This document shows, piece after piece, positions 1 to 7,508 of a stretch of DNA of 64,000 bases. This stretch comes from Thiosulfatimonas sediminis (GTDB lineage: Bacteria; Pseudomonadota; Gammaproteobacteria; Thiomicrospirales; Thiomicrospiraceae): the NCBI RefSeq assembly GCF_011398355.1, contig NZ_AP021889.1, positions 2,232,001 to 2,296,000 on the forward strand. Direction: 5' to 3'. Positions within the stretch are counted from its first letter, which is position 1. Each line of letters starts with the position of its first letter. The notes under the pieces are model-generated. The model did not search any database, was not told where the DNA came from, and was given only the letters and a program-made list of their open reading frames with translations. Made by a program: the position numbers and the translations under genes.

Positions 1-64
1 TGGTGTACTTGCCTTAATTCGCCGTAAAACCCATGCGCCACGAGTGGAGGAGGCCAAGGCATGA
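1..64 (+). CDS. ccmF: C-terminal end of CcmF, cytochrome c heme lyase subunit (partial)
   Basis: The window opens inside a reading frame (first full codon at base 2) that encodes about 20 residues ending RRKTHAPRVEEAKA and stops at TGA 62-64. The stop overlaps the ATG of the next gene (ATGA). CcmF precedes ccmG in most gammaproteobacterial ccm operons, so the assignment rests on position and on the basic tail after a membrane segment. Too little is visible to confirm the family. Confidence 0.6.
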   Translation, partial: GVLALIRRKTHAPRVEEAKA

Positions 65-594
65 AAAAGCAGAGCCTACCGCTGATTATTTTTGGCGCTT
101 TGGTGGTGATTCTGGCGATTGGCTTAACCCTTGACCCCAAAGCAGTGCCCTCACCTTTAATCGGTAAACCGGCTGCGCAATTCAGCCTGCCGGAACTGTA
201 TACACAAGAACCTTTTTCGCCAACGCAGCTTAAAGGCGAAACGTGGATTCTAAATATCTGGGCATCTTGGTGCGTTTCATGCCGTCAAGAACATGAAGTA
301 CTGGTGGCGTTTTCCCAGAAAAACACCACCAAAATCATCGGCTTGAATTATAAAGACACACCGGATGAGGCCAAAGCGTGGCTAAAAGAGTTTGGTAATC
401 CTTACCAAATTACCATTGAGGATGCGCAGGGCCGTGCCGGCATTGACTGGGGAGTTTATGGCGTACCAGAAACCTTTGTGATTGATGCGCAAGGGATTAT
501 CCGCCACAAATTCACCGGCCCAATGACCCAGCAACGCGTCGATAAAGAGTTGCTGCCATTACTCGCTCAAATCGCTCAGGAGTCTACCCTATGA
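61..594 (+). CDS. ccmG: CcmG/DsbE, periplasmic thioredoxin-like thiol:disulfide oxidoreductase
   Basis: A membrane-tethered thioredoxin-fold protein that keeps apocytochrome c or CcmH cysteines reduced during heme attachment. An N-terminal hydrophobic anchor (about residues 7-23) is followed by the active site WASWCVSC (C71, C74) and the cis-proline segment GVPETFVID (P136). At 177 aa it has the usual family length. It overlaps ccmF by ATGA and ccmH by four bases, so the genes are translationally coupled. The many CXXCH proteins downstream are likely clients. Confidence 0.95.
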   Translation: MKKQSLPLIIFGALVVILAIGLTLDPKAVPSPLIGKPAAQFSLPELYTQEPFSPTQLKGETWILNIWASWCVSCRQEHEVLVAFSQKNTTKIIGLNYKDTPDEAKAWLKEFGNPYQITIEDAQGRAGIDWGVYGVPETFVIDAQGIIRHKFTGPMTQQRVDKELLPLLAQIAQESTL

Positions 595-1010
595 ACTTCT
601 TACGTTTAGCACTGTTCACACTCTTTATCAGTGTTAGTTCAGCAAATTATGCGGCCATCGAAACCTATCAATTTACTGACAAACAACAAGAAGAAGATTA
701 TAAGGCGCTCATTTTTGAGCTACGCTGCTTAGTCTGCCAGAATCAAAACTTGGCGGACTCAAATGCTGAACTCGCGCAAGATTTACGCAAGCAGGTATTT
801 ACTATGTTGACGGAACAGCAAGCCAGTAAAGCGCAAATCGTCGATTATATGGTGGCGCGCTACGGTGAATTTGTAATGTACAAGCCTCCAATGGAGCCAA
901 ACACCTACTTACTTTGGCTTGGGCCTTTCCTATTTCTACTGATTGGCCTTGGTATCCTGATTCGCATCATCCGCAGCAATCAACACAATTCCTCGGCTGA
1001 AAAGCCTTAA
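591..1010 (+). CDS. ccmH: CcmH (CcmL), cytochrome c maturation thioreductase
   Basis: A small periplasmic redox protein of the heme lyase complex. It has a signal peptide (about residues 1-21), the diagnostic motif LRCLVCQNQN (C46, C49) and a C-terminal membrane helix (about 104-124). The start overlaps ccmG (ATGA). It is the short form (139 aa) without the TPR extension of E. coli CcmH; the TPR part is the separate next gene, ccmI. Confidence 0.95.
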   Translation: MNFLRLALFTLFISVSSANYAAIETYQFTDKQQEEDYKALIFELRCLVCQNQNLADSNAELAQDLRKQVFTMLTEQQASKAQIVDYMVARYGEFVMYKPPMEPNTYLLWLGPFLFLLIGLGILIRIIRSNQHNSSAEKP

Positions 1011-1026
1011 GACTGGATAGAGATTT

Positions 1027-2061
1027 ATGACAAGTTTAGCCATGTGGTTTTCACTGATTTTGATCATTGCCCTCGCAATCATCCTAATTCCTTTTTTGCG
1101 CCAACGTGCTGAACCAGACAGCACCACCACACAAAAGCAAAATAAATTCGCACTGATCGGCATCGCCCTATTTGTTCCGGTCTTTTCGATGGCGGCTTAC
1201 TTCACTCTCGGCACGCCGGAATTTGCTGAAATGCAAGACGCCAAACCACCGCAACAAATCACCTTGGTCGATAAACTCGAAGAAAAATTGGCACATAATC
1301 CAAAGGATTTAGCGGGCTGGTTATTACTAGGACGTTCTTCGATGATTACCGAAGACTATGATAAAGCGATTATGGCATTTGAACGAGCCTTGAAACTGGA
1401 CCCCAACAACATTAATGCCCTTATTCCTCTCGCCGATGCTTTAGCCGTTAAAGCCAACGGACGCTTAGACGGACGTTCACACGATTTGCTAAAACAAGCT
1501 TTCGCTATCGACCCAGAAAACCGTATGACATTATGGTTACTCGGCATGGCTGAAAAGCAACAAGGCAACGATTCTCGGGCGGCAATATTATGGGAAACAC
1601 TGTATCAAAAACTGCCGGACACCGATGCCGATAAACCGATTATTGCCCGACTATTGCAAACGGTTGGCGTGCAAGTTGCCACAAATACCGTGAACGAAAC
1701 CCCAAAAACCATGAAGACCACTAGCGACATCCACCCAGAACAGATCGAAATCGCCATCGAAATTCCGGACGAGCTAAAAAATTCTTGGTCAGGAGCAACC
1801 GTATTTATTTATGCCAAAGAGCCAACAGGCATGCCAATGCCAATTGCCGCACAAAAAATTTCCTTGGTAGAATTGCCTAAGCGCGTTACCCTAGGCGCCA
1901 AAGATGAAATCATGCCAAACCGGAAATTAAGCGATTTCAAACAGTTAACCATTGGCATCCGCATTACCGACAGCAATAAAATGAATCAAGGCGATGTTTT
2001 ATTCTTAAATGAACAAACTTGGCAAGGACAGGAATTAATTAATTTTATAATCAAAAGCTAA
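1027..2061 (+). CDS. ccmI: CcmI, TPR-containing apocytochrome c chaperone
   Basis: Holds the C-terminus of apocytochrome c for the heme lyase complex. Two N-terminal membrane helices (about residues 5-24 and 42-62) are followed by TPR-like repeats (GWLLLGRSSMITEDYDKAIMAF and later copies, about 95-200) and a C-terminal periplasmic domain of the kind found in longer CcmI proteins. It begins 16 bases after ccmH and is the last gene of the ccm operon visible here. Confidence 0.9.
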   Translation: MTSLAMWFSLILIIALAIILIPFLRQRAEPDSTTTQKQNKFALIGIALFVPVFSMAAYFTLGTPEFAEMQDAKPPQQITLVDKLEEKLAHNPKDLAGWLLLGRSSMITEDYDKAIMAFERALKLDPNNINALIPLADALAVKANGRLDGRSHDLLKQAFAIDPENRMTLWLLGMAEKQQGNDSRAAILWETLYQKLPDTDADKPIIARLLQTVGVQVATNTVNETPKTMKTTSDIHPEQIEIAIEIPDELKNSWSGATVFIYAKEPTGMPMPIAAQKISLVELPKRVTLGAKDEIMPNRKLSDFKQLTIGIRITDSNKMNQGDVLFLNEQTWQGQELINFIIKS

Positions 2062-2160
2062 TATTATTGATTTGTAAAATAAGCATTATGTATACCGCAT
2101 AAATTTTCCTTTCTTTACCCATAAAATTATTTTCACTAAGATAGCGCCAACGAAAGACTC

Positions 2161-2189
2161 TTGAGAAAATTTTAAGCAAATTTTCTCAA
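2161..2189. other. Perfect 12-bp inverted repeat between ccmI and the tetraheme cytochrome
   Basis: TTGAGAAAATTT (2161-2172) and its exact complement (2178-2189) flank a 5-base loop. No T-run follows on either strand, so it is not a standard intrinsic terminator. It lies 45 bases upstream of the tetraheme gene start and could be an operator, a leader hairpin or a weak terminator. Confidence 0.55.
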
Positions 2190-2233
2190 AGCGTTGACGA
2201 AACCGAATCACCACATAAAAGATATTACTTAAA

Positions 2234-2791
2234 ATGTTTAATAAAAAAACTGGGCTTTTCGCAATTATCTTCCTTCTGGGCTTCGCCTCTTTCGGCGCAA
2301 TGAATGCCTTCTTTTCTTACACCAACACAACCGAATTCTGTACCTCTTGTCACAGTATGAAAATCAACCTGGCAGAGTATCAAGAAACGGTACATTACAA
2401 AAACGCCGCCGGTGTTCGTGCCGAATGTGCTGATTGCCATGTACCAAAAGAGTTCTTTCCGAAATTGAAAGCAAAAATCATTGCCGCTAAAGACGTTTAC
2501 CACGAGTTTATCGGCGATTTTGCTGTCAGTGATGAGATTAAAAACGACCCTGAACTTTATCTTGCCCATTACAACAAACACCGTTGGGATATGGCCAACG
2601 CAGTTTGGGATAAAATGCGCGCATCAGATTCGCGTGAGTGCAAAACATGTCACTCTTTCTCAGCGATGGATTTTGAAGAACAAGGTAAATCTGCTGCACG
2701 TAAACACCCTCGTGCGATGGAAGACGGTAAAACCTGTATCGACTGCCATAAAGGCATTGCTCACCACGAGCCGGATGATCCAAGTCTGTAA
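2234..2791 (+). CDS. NapC/NirT-family tetraheme cytochrome c
   Basis: A membrane-anchored multiheme cytochrome of the type that exchanges electrons between the quinone pool and periplasmic redox partners. One N-terminal helix (about residues 8-26) is followed by four CXXCH sites at C36, C65, C136 and C168. At 185 aa it matches small NapC/NirT/NrfH-like proteins. No clear Shine-Dalgarno is visible and no nitrate or nitrite reductase genes are nearby. Instead it stands between the ccm operon and sulfide dehydrogenase genes, so a role in periplasmic sulfur electron flow is possible but only inferred from location. Confidence 0.85.
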   Translation: MFNKKTGLFAIIFLLGFASFGAMNAFFSYTNTTEFCTSCHSMKINLAEYQETVHYKNAAGVRAECADCHVPKEFFPKLKAKIIAAKDVYHEFIGDFAVSDEIKNDPELYLAHYNKHRWDMANAVWDKMRASDSRECKTCHSFSAMDFEEQGKSAARKHPRAMEDGKTCIDCHKGIAHHEPDDPSL

Positions 2792-2917
2792 GCCCTAACC
2801 CCACTATTACAAAAAAATTCAAGCGTGCTCTCTGGATTGAAAGTACGCTTAATACGGCCTTAGGCCACTTTACAAAAAACCAGTTATTCTGGAAAGCACA
2901 CTTCTGAGGAGGAGTAT

Positions 2918-3514
2918 ATGAAAAAAGCTAATCTTAGCTTGCTTGCGAGCGCAGTTCTAGCTGGCTCAATGGTAGCCTCTACTGCTGCAGTTGCTATGGA
3001 TCGCGGCGAAATGCTAGCGAATACTTGTGCCGGCTGTCACGGTCCGGGCGGTATCTCTCATGGTCCGGCTACCCCAAGCATTGCAGGTAATAGCAATACC
3101 TATTTCGTTGAATCAATGGAAGCCTATAAATCAGGTGAGCGTCCTTCAACGATCATGGGTCGAATCGCAAAAGGCTACAGCACGGCAGATTTTGAAGCCA
3201 TGGCAACGTATTTTGCAGCTCAAAAATACATCTCTGCAGAACAGTCTACTGATGCAAGCATGGCAAAAGTTGGCGAGAAGTTGCACGACAAATACTGTGA
3301 AAAATGTCACGCCGAAGCCGGTAAACAGGCTGAAGACGAGTCTGGTTTCCTAGCAGGACAATGGAAGCCTTACCTGCAGTACAACCTACATGACTTTGCT
3401 GTCTCTAAAAATCGTGAAATGCCTAAGAAAATGGCCACTAAACTTAACGAGCTTTATGAGAAACACGGTCAAGAAGGTTTAGATCAACTTGTCGAATTCT
3501 ACGCAACTAAATAA
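2918..3514 (+). CDS. fccA: Diheme cytochrome c subunit of flavocytochrome c sulfide dehydrogenase
   Basis: Electron-accepting subunit of FCSD in the periplasm. It has a Sec signal peptide ending near AVA (residue 26) and two class I heme sites, CAGCH (C37) and CEKCH (C127), each in its own domain. This matches the diheme FccA of Allochromatium-type enzymes, unlike the two monoheme versions further on. A strong ribosome site (GAGGAGGAG) precedes the ATG, and the flavoprotein gene follows after 17 bases. The first domain (ERPSTIMGRIAKGYS) resembles the monoheme paralogs. Confidence 0.88.
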   Translation: MKKANLSLLASAVLAGSMVASTAAVAMDRGEMLANTCAGCHGPGGISHGPATPSIAGNSNTYFVESMEAYKSGERPSTIMGRIAKGYSTADFEAMATYFAAQKYISAEQSTDASMAKVGEKLHDKYCEKCHAEAGKQAEDESGFLAGQWKPYLQYNLHDFAVSKNREMPKKMATKLNELYEKHGQEGLDQLVEFYATK

Positions 3515-3531
3515 GCCCCGGAGAGAAGAGC

Positions 3532-4833
3532 ATGACTAATATTTCAAGACGTAACCTTCTTAAAGCGTCGGCTGCCGGTGCGGCAGGTGTTGCAGCAGCA
3601 GGCATCTCAGCAAAAGCGATGGCGAAAAGCAACGGTAAACGCGTTGTGATCGTAGGTGGTGGTATCGGTGGTGCAACCACGGCACAATACCTAAAGAAAA
3701 TGGATCCATCTATCGATGTAACCCTAGTTGAATACAACAAAGATTACTACACCTGTTTTATGTCAAACGAAGTTATCGGTGGTAACCGCGACATCAAATC
3801 GATTCAATTTGGTTATGACAAACTGCAAGCCAAAGGAATCAAAGTCGTTCTTGATACCGTTACCGATATCGATGCAAAAGGCCAAACAGTAAAAACCAAA
3901 GGCGGTAAATCACTTCCTTATGACCGTTGTATCGTTTCTCCAGGTGTTGATTACAAATGGGAAGCTATCGAAGGCTTTAACGCTGAAGTTGCTGCCAATA
4001 GCATTCCTCACGCATGGAAAGCAGGTCCGCAAACTAAATTGCTACGTAAGCAACTAGAAGAGATGAAAGACGGTGGTACAGTGGTTGTTGTTGCACCACC
4101 AAACCCATTCCGCTGCCCTCCTGGACCTTACGAGCGTGTATCGCAAATTGCTGCATACCTAAAAGAAAACAAGCCAAAGTCTAAAATCGTTGTTTTAGAT
4201 CCAAAGCCAAAATTCTCTAAGTTCGGTCTATTCATGGACGGCTGGAAACGTCACTACGGGTACGGTACTGACAGCAGCATGATCACTTGGATCAACTCTG
4301 AAAACGGTGGTGCGGTATCAGCCGTTGACGTAGCGTCTAAAACCGTTACAGCAAAAGCAGGTAAATTCACGGGTGACGTAGTCAACATCATCCCACCTCA
4401 AAAAGCAGGCAAAATTGCGTTCACCGCTGGTCTAACCAATGAGTCTGGTTGGTGTCCTGTTGATCACAAAACGTTTGAATCGACCATTCACAAAAACATT
4501 CACGTTGTGGGTGATTCTTCAATCGCTGCACCAATGCCGAAGTCTGGATATGCAGCCAACTCACAAGCGAAAGTTTGTGCGGCAGCCGTGGCTTCATTGC
4601 TAAACGGAACGACAATGGTTGAGCCTTCATGGGTCAATACTTGTTATTCTGTTATCGCTCCAGGTAAGGACGGTATCTCTGTTGCAATGGTTTATGCTTA
4701 TAAAGATGGCAAAATCGTTAAAGTTGAAGGTTCTGGTGGTCTTACTGGTGCTTACGATGCCGAGCTACGTAAACGTGAAGTTCTTTACGCGCACTCATGG
4801 TTCGAAAACATTACTGCGGATACTTTCGGTTAA
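3532..4833 (+). CDS. fccB: Flavocytochrome c sulfide dehydrogenase, flavoprotein subunit (copy 1)
   Basis: Oxidises sulfide in the periplasm and passes electrons to the FccA heme. A canonical twin-arginine signal (SRRNLLK, residues 5-11, cleavage near AMA) is followed by the dinucleotide-binding motif VVIVGGGIGGATT (38-50). The Cys in YYTCFMSNEV (C75) corresponds to the residue that covalently binds FAD in Allochromatium FccB. C195 (PFRCPPGPYER) and C371 (VNTCYSV) correspond to its redox disulfide. At 433 aa it is full length. It is paired with the diheme fccA just upstream. Confidence 0.93.
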   Translation: MTNISRRNLLKASAAGAAGVAAAGISAKAMAKSNGKRVVIVGGGIGGATTAQYLKKMDPSIDVTLVEYNKDYYTCFMSNEVIGGNRDIKSIQFGYDKLQAKGIKVVLDTVTDIDAKGQTVKTKGGKSLPYDRCIVSPGVDYKWEAIEGFNAEVAANSIPHAWKAGPQTKLLRKQLEEMKDGGTVVVVAPPNPFRCPPGPYERVSQIAAYLKENKPKSKIVVLDPKPKFSKFGLFMDGWKRHYGYGTDSSMITWINSENGGAVSAVDVASKTVTAKAGKFTGDVVNIIPPQKAGKIAFTAGLTNESGWCPVDHKTFESTIHKNIHVVGDSSIAAPMPKSGYAANSQAKVCAAAVASLLNGTTMVEPSWVNTCYSVIAPGKDGISVAMVYAYKDGKIVKVEGSGGLTGAYDAELRKREVLYAHSWFENITADTFG

Positions 4834-4852
4834 TCGAAAACGTCAGGCAGTT

Positions 4853-4883
4853 AAAAAAAACCCGCATTTCGCGGGTTTTTTTA
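4853..4883. terminator. Bidirectional intrinsic terminator between convergent fccB genes
   Basis: CCCGC-ATTTC-GCGGG (4861-4875) is flanked by an A-run (4853-4860) and a T-run (4876-4882). It can end transcription from both fccB copy 1 (+) and fccB copy 2 (-). Confidence 0.9.
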
Positions 4884-4896
4884 TGGCTGAAACAAA

Positions 4897-6201
4897 CTAT
4901 GCGTTCCAAATATCCATGGTGATCGATTTATACCAAGCACGAGCATAATCAGCCTCCATCTTACGTTCTTGCAAGCTAGCACTCATCGGCGACACGCCGC
5001 CGGCACCTTTGATTTCAGCGATACGGTTATCACGATTTTCATAGACTCCGACGATGCTGATACCCCAATCCTTGCTAACCAAGCTGTAGCAGGTGTTGAC
5101 GTTGCGGGTTTGCGGCATCGGTAAATCACGTAAAGCAGACACGATGGCTGCTGCGCACATCTTCCCCTGACTGGATGCCGAATGCCCTGATTTTGGCATG
5201 GCACCGGCTATCGCCGAATCACCGATGACATAAATATCTTTCTGTAAGCTCGACTCAAAGGTATCTTGATTAACCGGACACCATCCTGTCGCATCAGTCA
5301 AACCGGCTGTGAACGCGATTTTGCCCGCTTTCTGCGCTGGAATAACGTTAATCACATCCGCAGTAACCGTATCAAAATCACTGTAAACGGTTTTATTGGC
5401 GACGTCGATTTTACTGACCGTTGCGCCATCTTGCGCGCCGTACCACTCAATCATTTCACCGTACAACTCTTGCCAGCCCTGATGGAACAAAGCCTGTTTG
5501 GAAAACTTGGTTTTGGGGTCCAAAATCATAATCGTTGCGCGCGGATTATGTTCTTTAAAATAGGCCGCAATCATCGAGATTCGCTCGTAAGGTCCCGGCG
5601 CACAACGGTATGGATTGGGCGGCGCAACCATTAAAAAGCGACCACCTTGCGGCATCTCTTTAATCTGTTTTGCCAATAACTCGGTTTGCGTCCCGGCCTG
5701 CCAAGCGTGCGGCAGAATTTGCGCGGCCTCTTTCGAATAGCCGTCAATCGCATCATATTTAAAGTCGATGCCCGGAGAAACCACCAGTTTGTCGTAACTG
5801 AGCACATCGCCATTCTCTAAGGTTACGGTCTTACTCTGTGCATCCACCGCCGTTGCCATTTGATGAATAACGCGCACCTGATGCTTAGCGATCAAATTCG
5901 TATAGTCATGCGTTAAAGACTGCACATCCACCAACCCAGCCAAATACCAATTCGATCCCGGACAAGTCATGTAGGTGGTTTTTGGCTCAATCAAGGTCAC
6001 CTCGATTTCTGCATCAAAACGTTTCAAATACTTTGCCACGGTTGCACCGCCAAAACCACCGCCGATTACAACCACTTTTTGTACTCTGGACGCCTTAACC
6101 GTGCTGTTATGGGAACAGCCGTGCAAAGCGCCGATTAAAGGGAAAGAGATCCCACTTGCCGCTAACCCTTTAATTAAACTACGTCGATTTAATGTGTTCA
6201 T
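4897..6201 (-). CDS. fccB: Flavocytochrome c sulfide dehydrogenase, flavoprotein subunit (copy 2), possible Tat lipoprotein
   Basis: An FCSD flavoprotein with an Rossmann motif (VVVIGGGFGGATV, about 43-55), FAD-linking Cys in YMTCPGSNWYLAG (C80) and the disulfide pair C200 (YRCAPGPYER) and C371 (NTCYSLV). The segment after the FAD Cys (CPGSNWYLAG) differs from copy 1 (CFMSNEVIGG), marking another subclass shared with copy 3. The signal has RRSLIK (6-11) and ends LHGC (C29, Ser at +2), which resembles a lipobox, although His at -2 is unusual. It follows the monoheme fccA by 20 bases. Confidence 0.92.
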   Translation of the reverse strand: MNTLNRRSLIKGLAASGISFPLIGALHGCSHNSTVKASRVQKVVVIGGGFGGATVAKYLKRFDAEIEVTLIEPKTTYMTCPGSNWYLAGLVDVQSLTHDYTNLIAKHQVRVIHQMATAVDAQSKTVTLENGDVLSYDKLVVSPGIDFKYDAIDGYSKEAAQILPHAWQAGTQTELLAKQIKEMPQGGRFLMVAPPNPYRCAPGPYERISMIAAYFKEHNPRATIMILDPKTKFSKQALFHQGWQELYGEMIEWYGAQDGATVSKIDVANKTVYSDFDTVTADVINVIPAQKAGKIAFTAGLTDATGWCPVNQDTFESSLQKDIYVIGDSAIAGAMPKSGHSASSQGKMCAAAIVSALRDLPMPQTRNVNTCYSLVSKDWGISIVGVYENRDNRIAEIKGAGGVSPMSASLQERKMEADYARAWYKSITMDIWNA

Positions 6202-6221
6202 ATTCTCATCATCCTGCGAGT

Positions 6222-6548
6222 TTACGGTTTCAATGAACCTAAATAGGCTGCGATTGCGTCAATGTCGTCATCGCTATAACCCAATAGATGGCGTTGCATG
6301 ATGGTAGTCGCACGCTCACCCGACTTCATCGCCTTAAGCTGTTGAGCCATCATTTCGGCCGGATATCCGGCAAGAGGCGGAATCGCTCCGCCAGAATACT
6401 GCCCTTCGGCACCGTGACACTGAAAACAGGTCGTCGCCCACAACTCCGCCTTACTGATTGGCTGTAAACCTCCCGACTGTGCCATCGCCTGCTGTGCGAC
6501 AGCCATCGAAGACAAGGCTGCTGTGAGCATGATGATTTTTACTTTCAT
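6222..6548 (-). CDS. fccA: Monoheme cytochrome c subunit of FCSD (copy 2)
   Basis: A periplasmic class I cytochrome of 108 aa. It has a signal peptide ending near AMAQ, one heme site CFQCH, and a downstream Met (ATTIMQRHLLGYSDDD) that can be the axial ligand. I chose the ATG at 6548 because TAGGAATC lies just upstream and it leaves a normal signal peptide; a longer frame to 6629 would add an unlikely extension. It is the partner of the fccB that follows on the same strand, and is very similar to the copy on the other side of the intergenic region. Confidence 0.9.
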   Translation of the reverse strand: MKVKIIMLTAALSSMAVAQQAMAQSGGLQPISKAELWATTCFQCHGAEGQYSGGAIPPLAGYPAEMMAQQLKAMKSGERATTIMQRHLLGYSDDDIDAIAAYLGSLKP

Positions 6549-7169
6549 TCTGATTCCTAACTCATTTTGCCCAATACACAAAAGCACTTGACGTCGTACA
6601 AACCCGACAACAAATACCAAAAAGAACAAAATCCTCTTACATGCACATAAGAATTACTAATAAAAAATTCCTTGAAGACTAGATAAAAAAAACTTATAGA
6701 TGGATTATCGGATTATCTAGCAAGACATGGCGTGTATATCAACAGCGAAAAAAAACAACTTTAAAGTCAAATAGTTACATATTATTAAGAACATCGTATT
6801 TTGAATGGATTCTTTGTCTGACTAAACAAAAAACAATTTTTCTCGGAACAATTCCCTCACAGATTGCACTCATTTAATTTTTGTATCTATGCATAATTTA
6901 TTATTATTAAAAACAGGAAAAACCCAACTAAGTAAAGGGTCTAAAGAGTCAAAATTATATACATATATCTGGTTTTACCGCCATTTATTGACAATTAAGT
7001 CGCCATTAATATTAGGTTAAACTTAAATAAAGAGGGCTAATTAGATGTAATAGAATTATCTATTAGAAATTCGCGCTCGTAATTGGAGAATAGCCTGAGT
7101 TTGCAGAAACAAGTCCAACGAAACAAAAACTGCAACTGAGAATAAGAAGACTACTCAATAGAGGTTTTT
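6549..7169. promoter_or_regulatory. AT-rich divergent control region between two monoheme fccAB operons
   Basis: These 620 bases hold no convincing gene. They separate two similar sulfide dehydrogenase operons transcribed outward, so both promoters should lie here. Visible elements are a spaced inverted repeat CTAGATAA (6679-6686) / TTATCTAG (6713-6720), a compact dyad AATAGA-ATTA-TCTATT (7049-7064), and a sigma-70-like promoter for the right-hand operon (listed separately). Such a length suggests regulator binding or long leaders. Confidence 0.6.
6988..7015 (+). promoter_or_regulatory. Candidate sigma-70 promoter for fccAB copy 3
   Basis: TTGACA (6988-6993), a 16-base spacer and TATTAG (7010-7015). 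It implies a leader of about 150 bases before the cytochrome start at 7170, containing the dyad at 7049-7064. The -35 is perfect and the -10 is moderate. Confidence 0.4.
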
Positions 7170-7490
7170 ATGAAAAAAACACAATCACGCCTTGCGAAGA
7201 TGCTGGCTATTGCTGCTTTAGCGTCACTTTCGCTATCAGCTCATGCGGGAGATATCACTAACGCAGAATTATCTGCAACCACCTGTTTCCAGTGCCATGG
7301 TGCCGAAGGTAAATCAGCGGGCGGCGCAATTCCGCCACTAGCCGGTTACCCTGAAAAAATCATGGTACAACAGCTGCTTGATTTTAAATCCGGTAAGCGT
7401 CCATCTACTGTTATGGGTCGTCATATGAAAGGGTATTCCGATGACGAAATTCGTGCGATTGCTCAATATCTTGGCAGTCTAAAACCTTAA
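7170..7490 (+). CDS. fccA: Monoheme cytochrome c subunit of FCSD (copy 3)
   Basis: A 106-aa periplasmic cytochrome with a signal peptide (to about AHAG), one CFQCH heme site and a probable axial Met in STVMGRHMKGYSDDE. An AGAGG ribosome site precedes the ATG. It is nearly parallel in sequence to copy 2 (GGAIPPLAGYP, YLGSLKP ending), so the two operons arose by duplication. The fccB gene follows after about 18 bases. Confidence 0.92.
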   Translation: MKKTQSRLAKMLAIAALASLSLSAHAGDITNAELSATTCFQCHGAEGKSAGGAIPPLAGYPEKIMVQQLLDFKSGKRPSTVMGRHMKGYSDDEIRAIAQYLGSLKP

Positions 7491-7508
7491 TTAACAGTGG
7501 AGCATATT

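Noticed and set aside
7497-7508. GTG at 7497 as start of fccB copy 3
   Set aside because: The GTGGAG there is better read as the ribosome site for ATG 7509, which also gives a normal twin-arginine signal.
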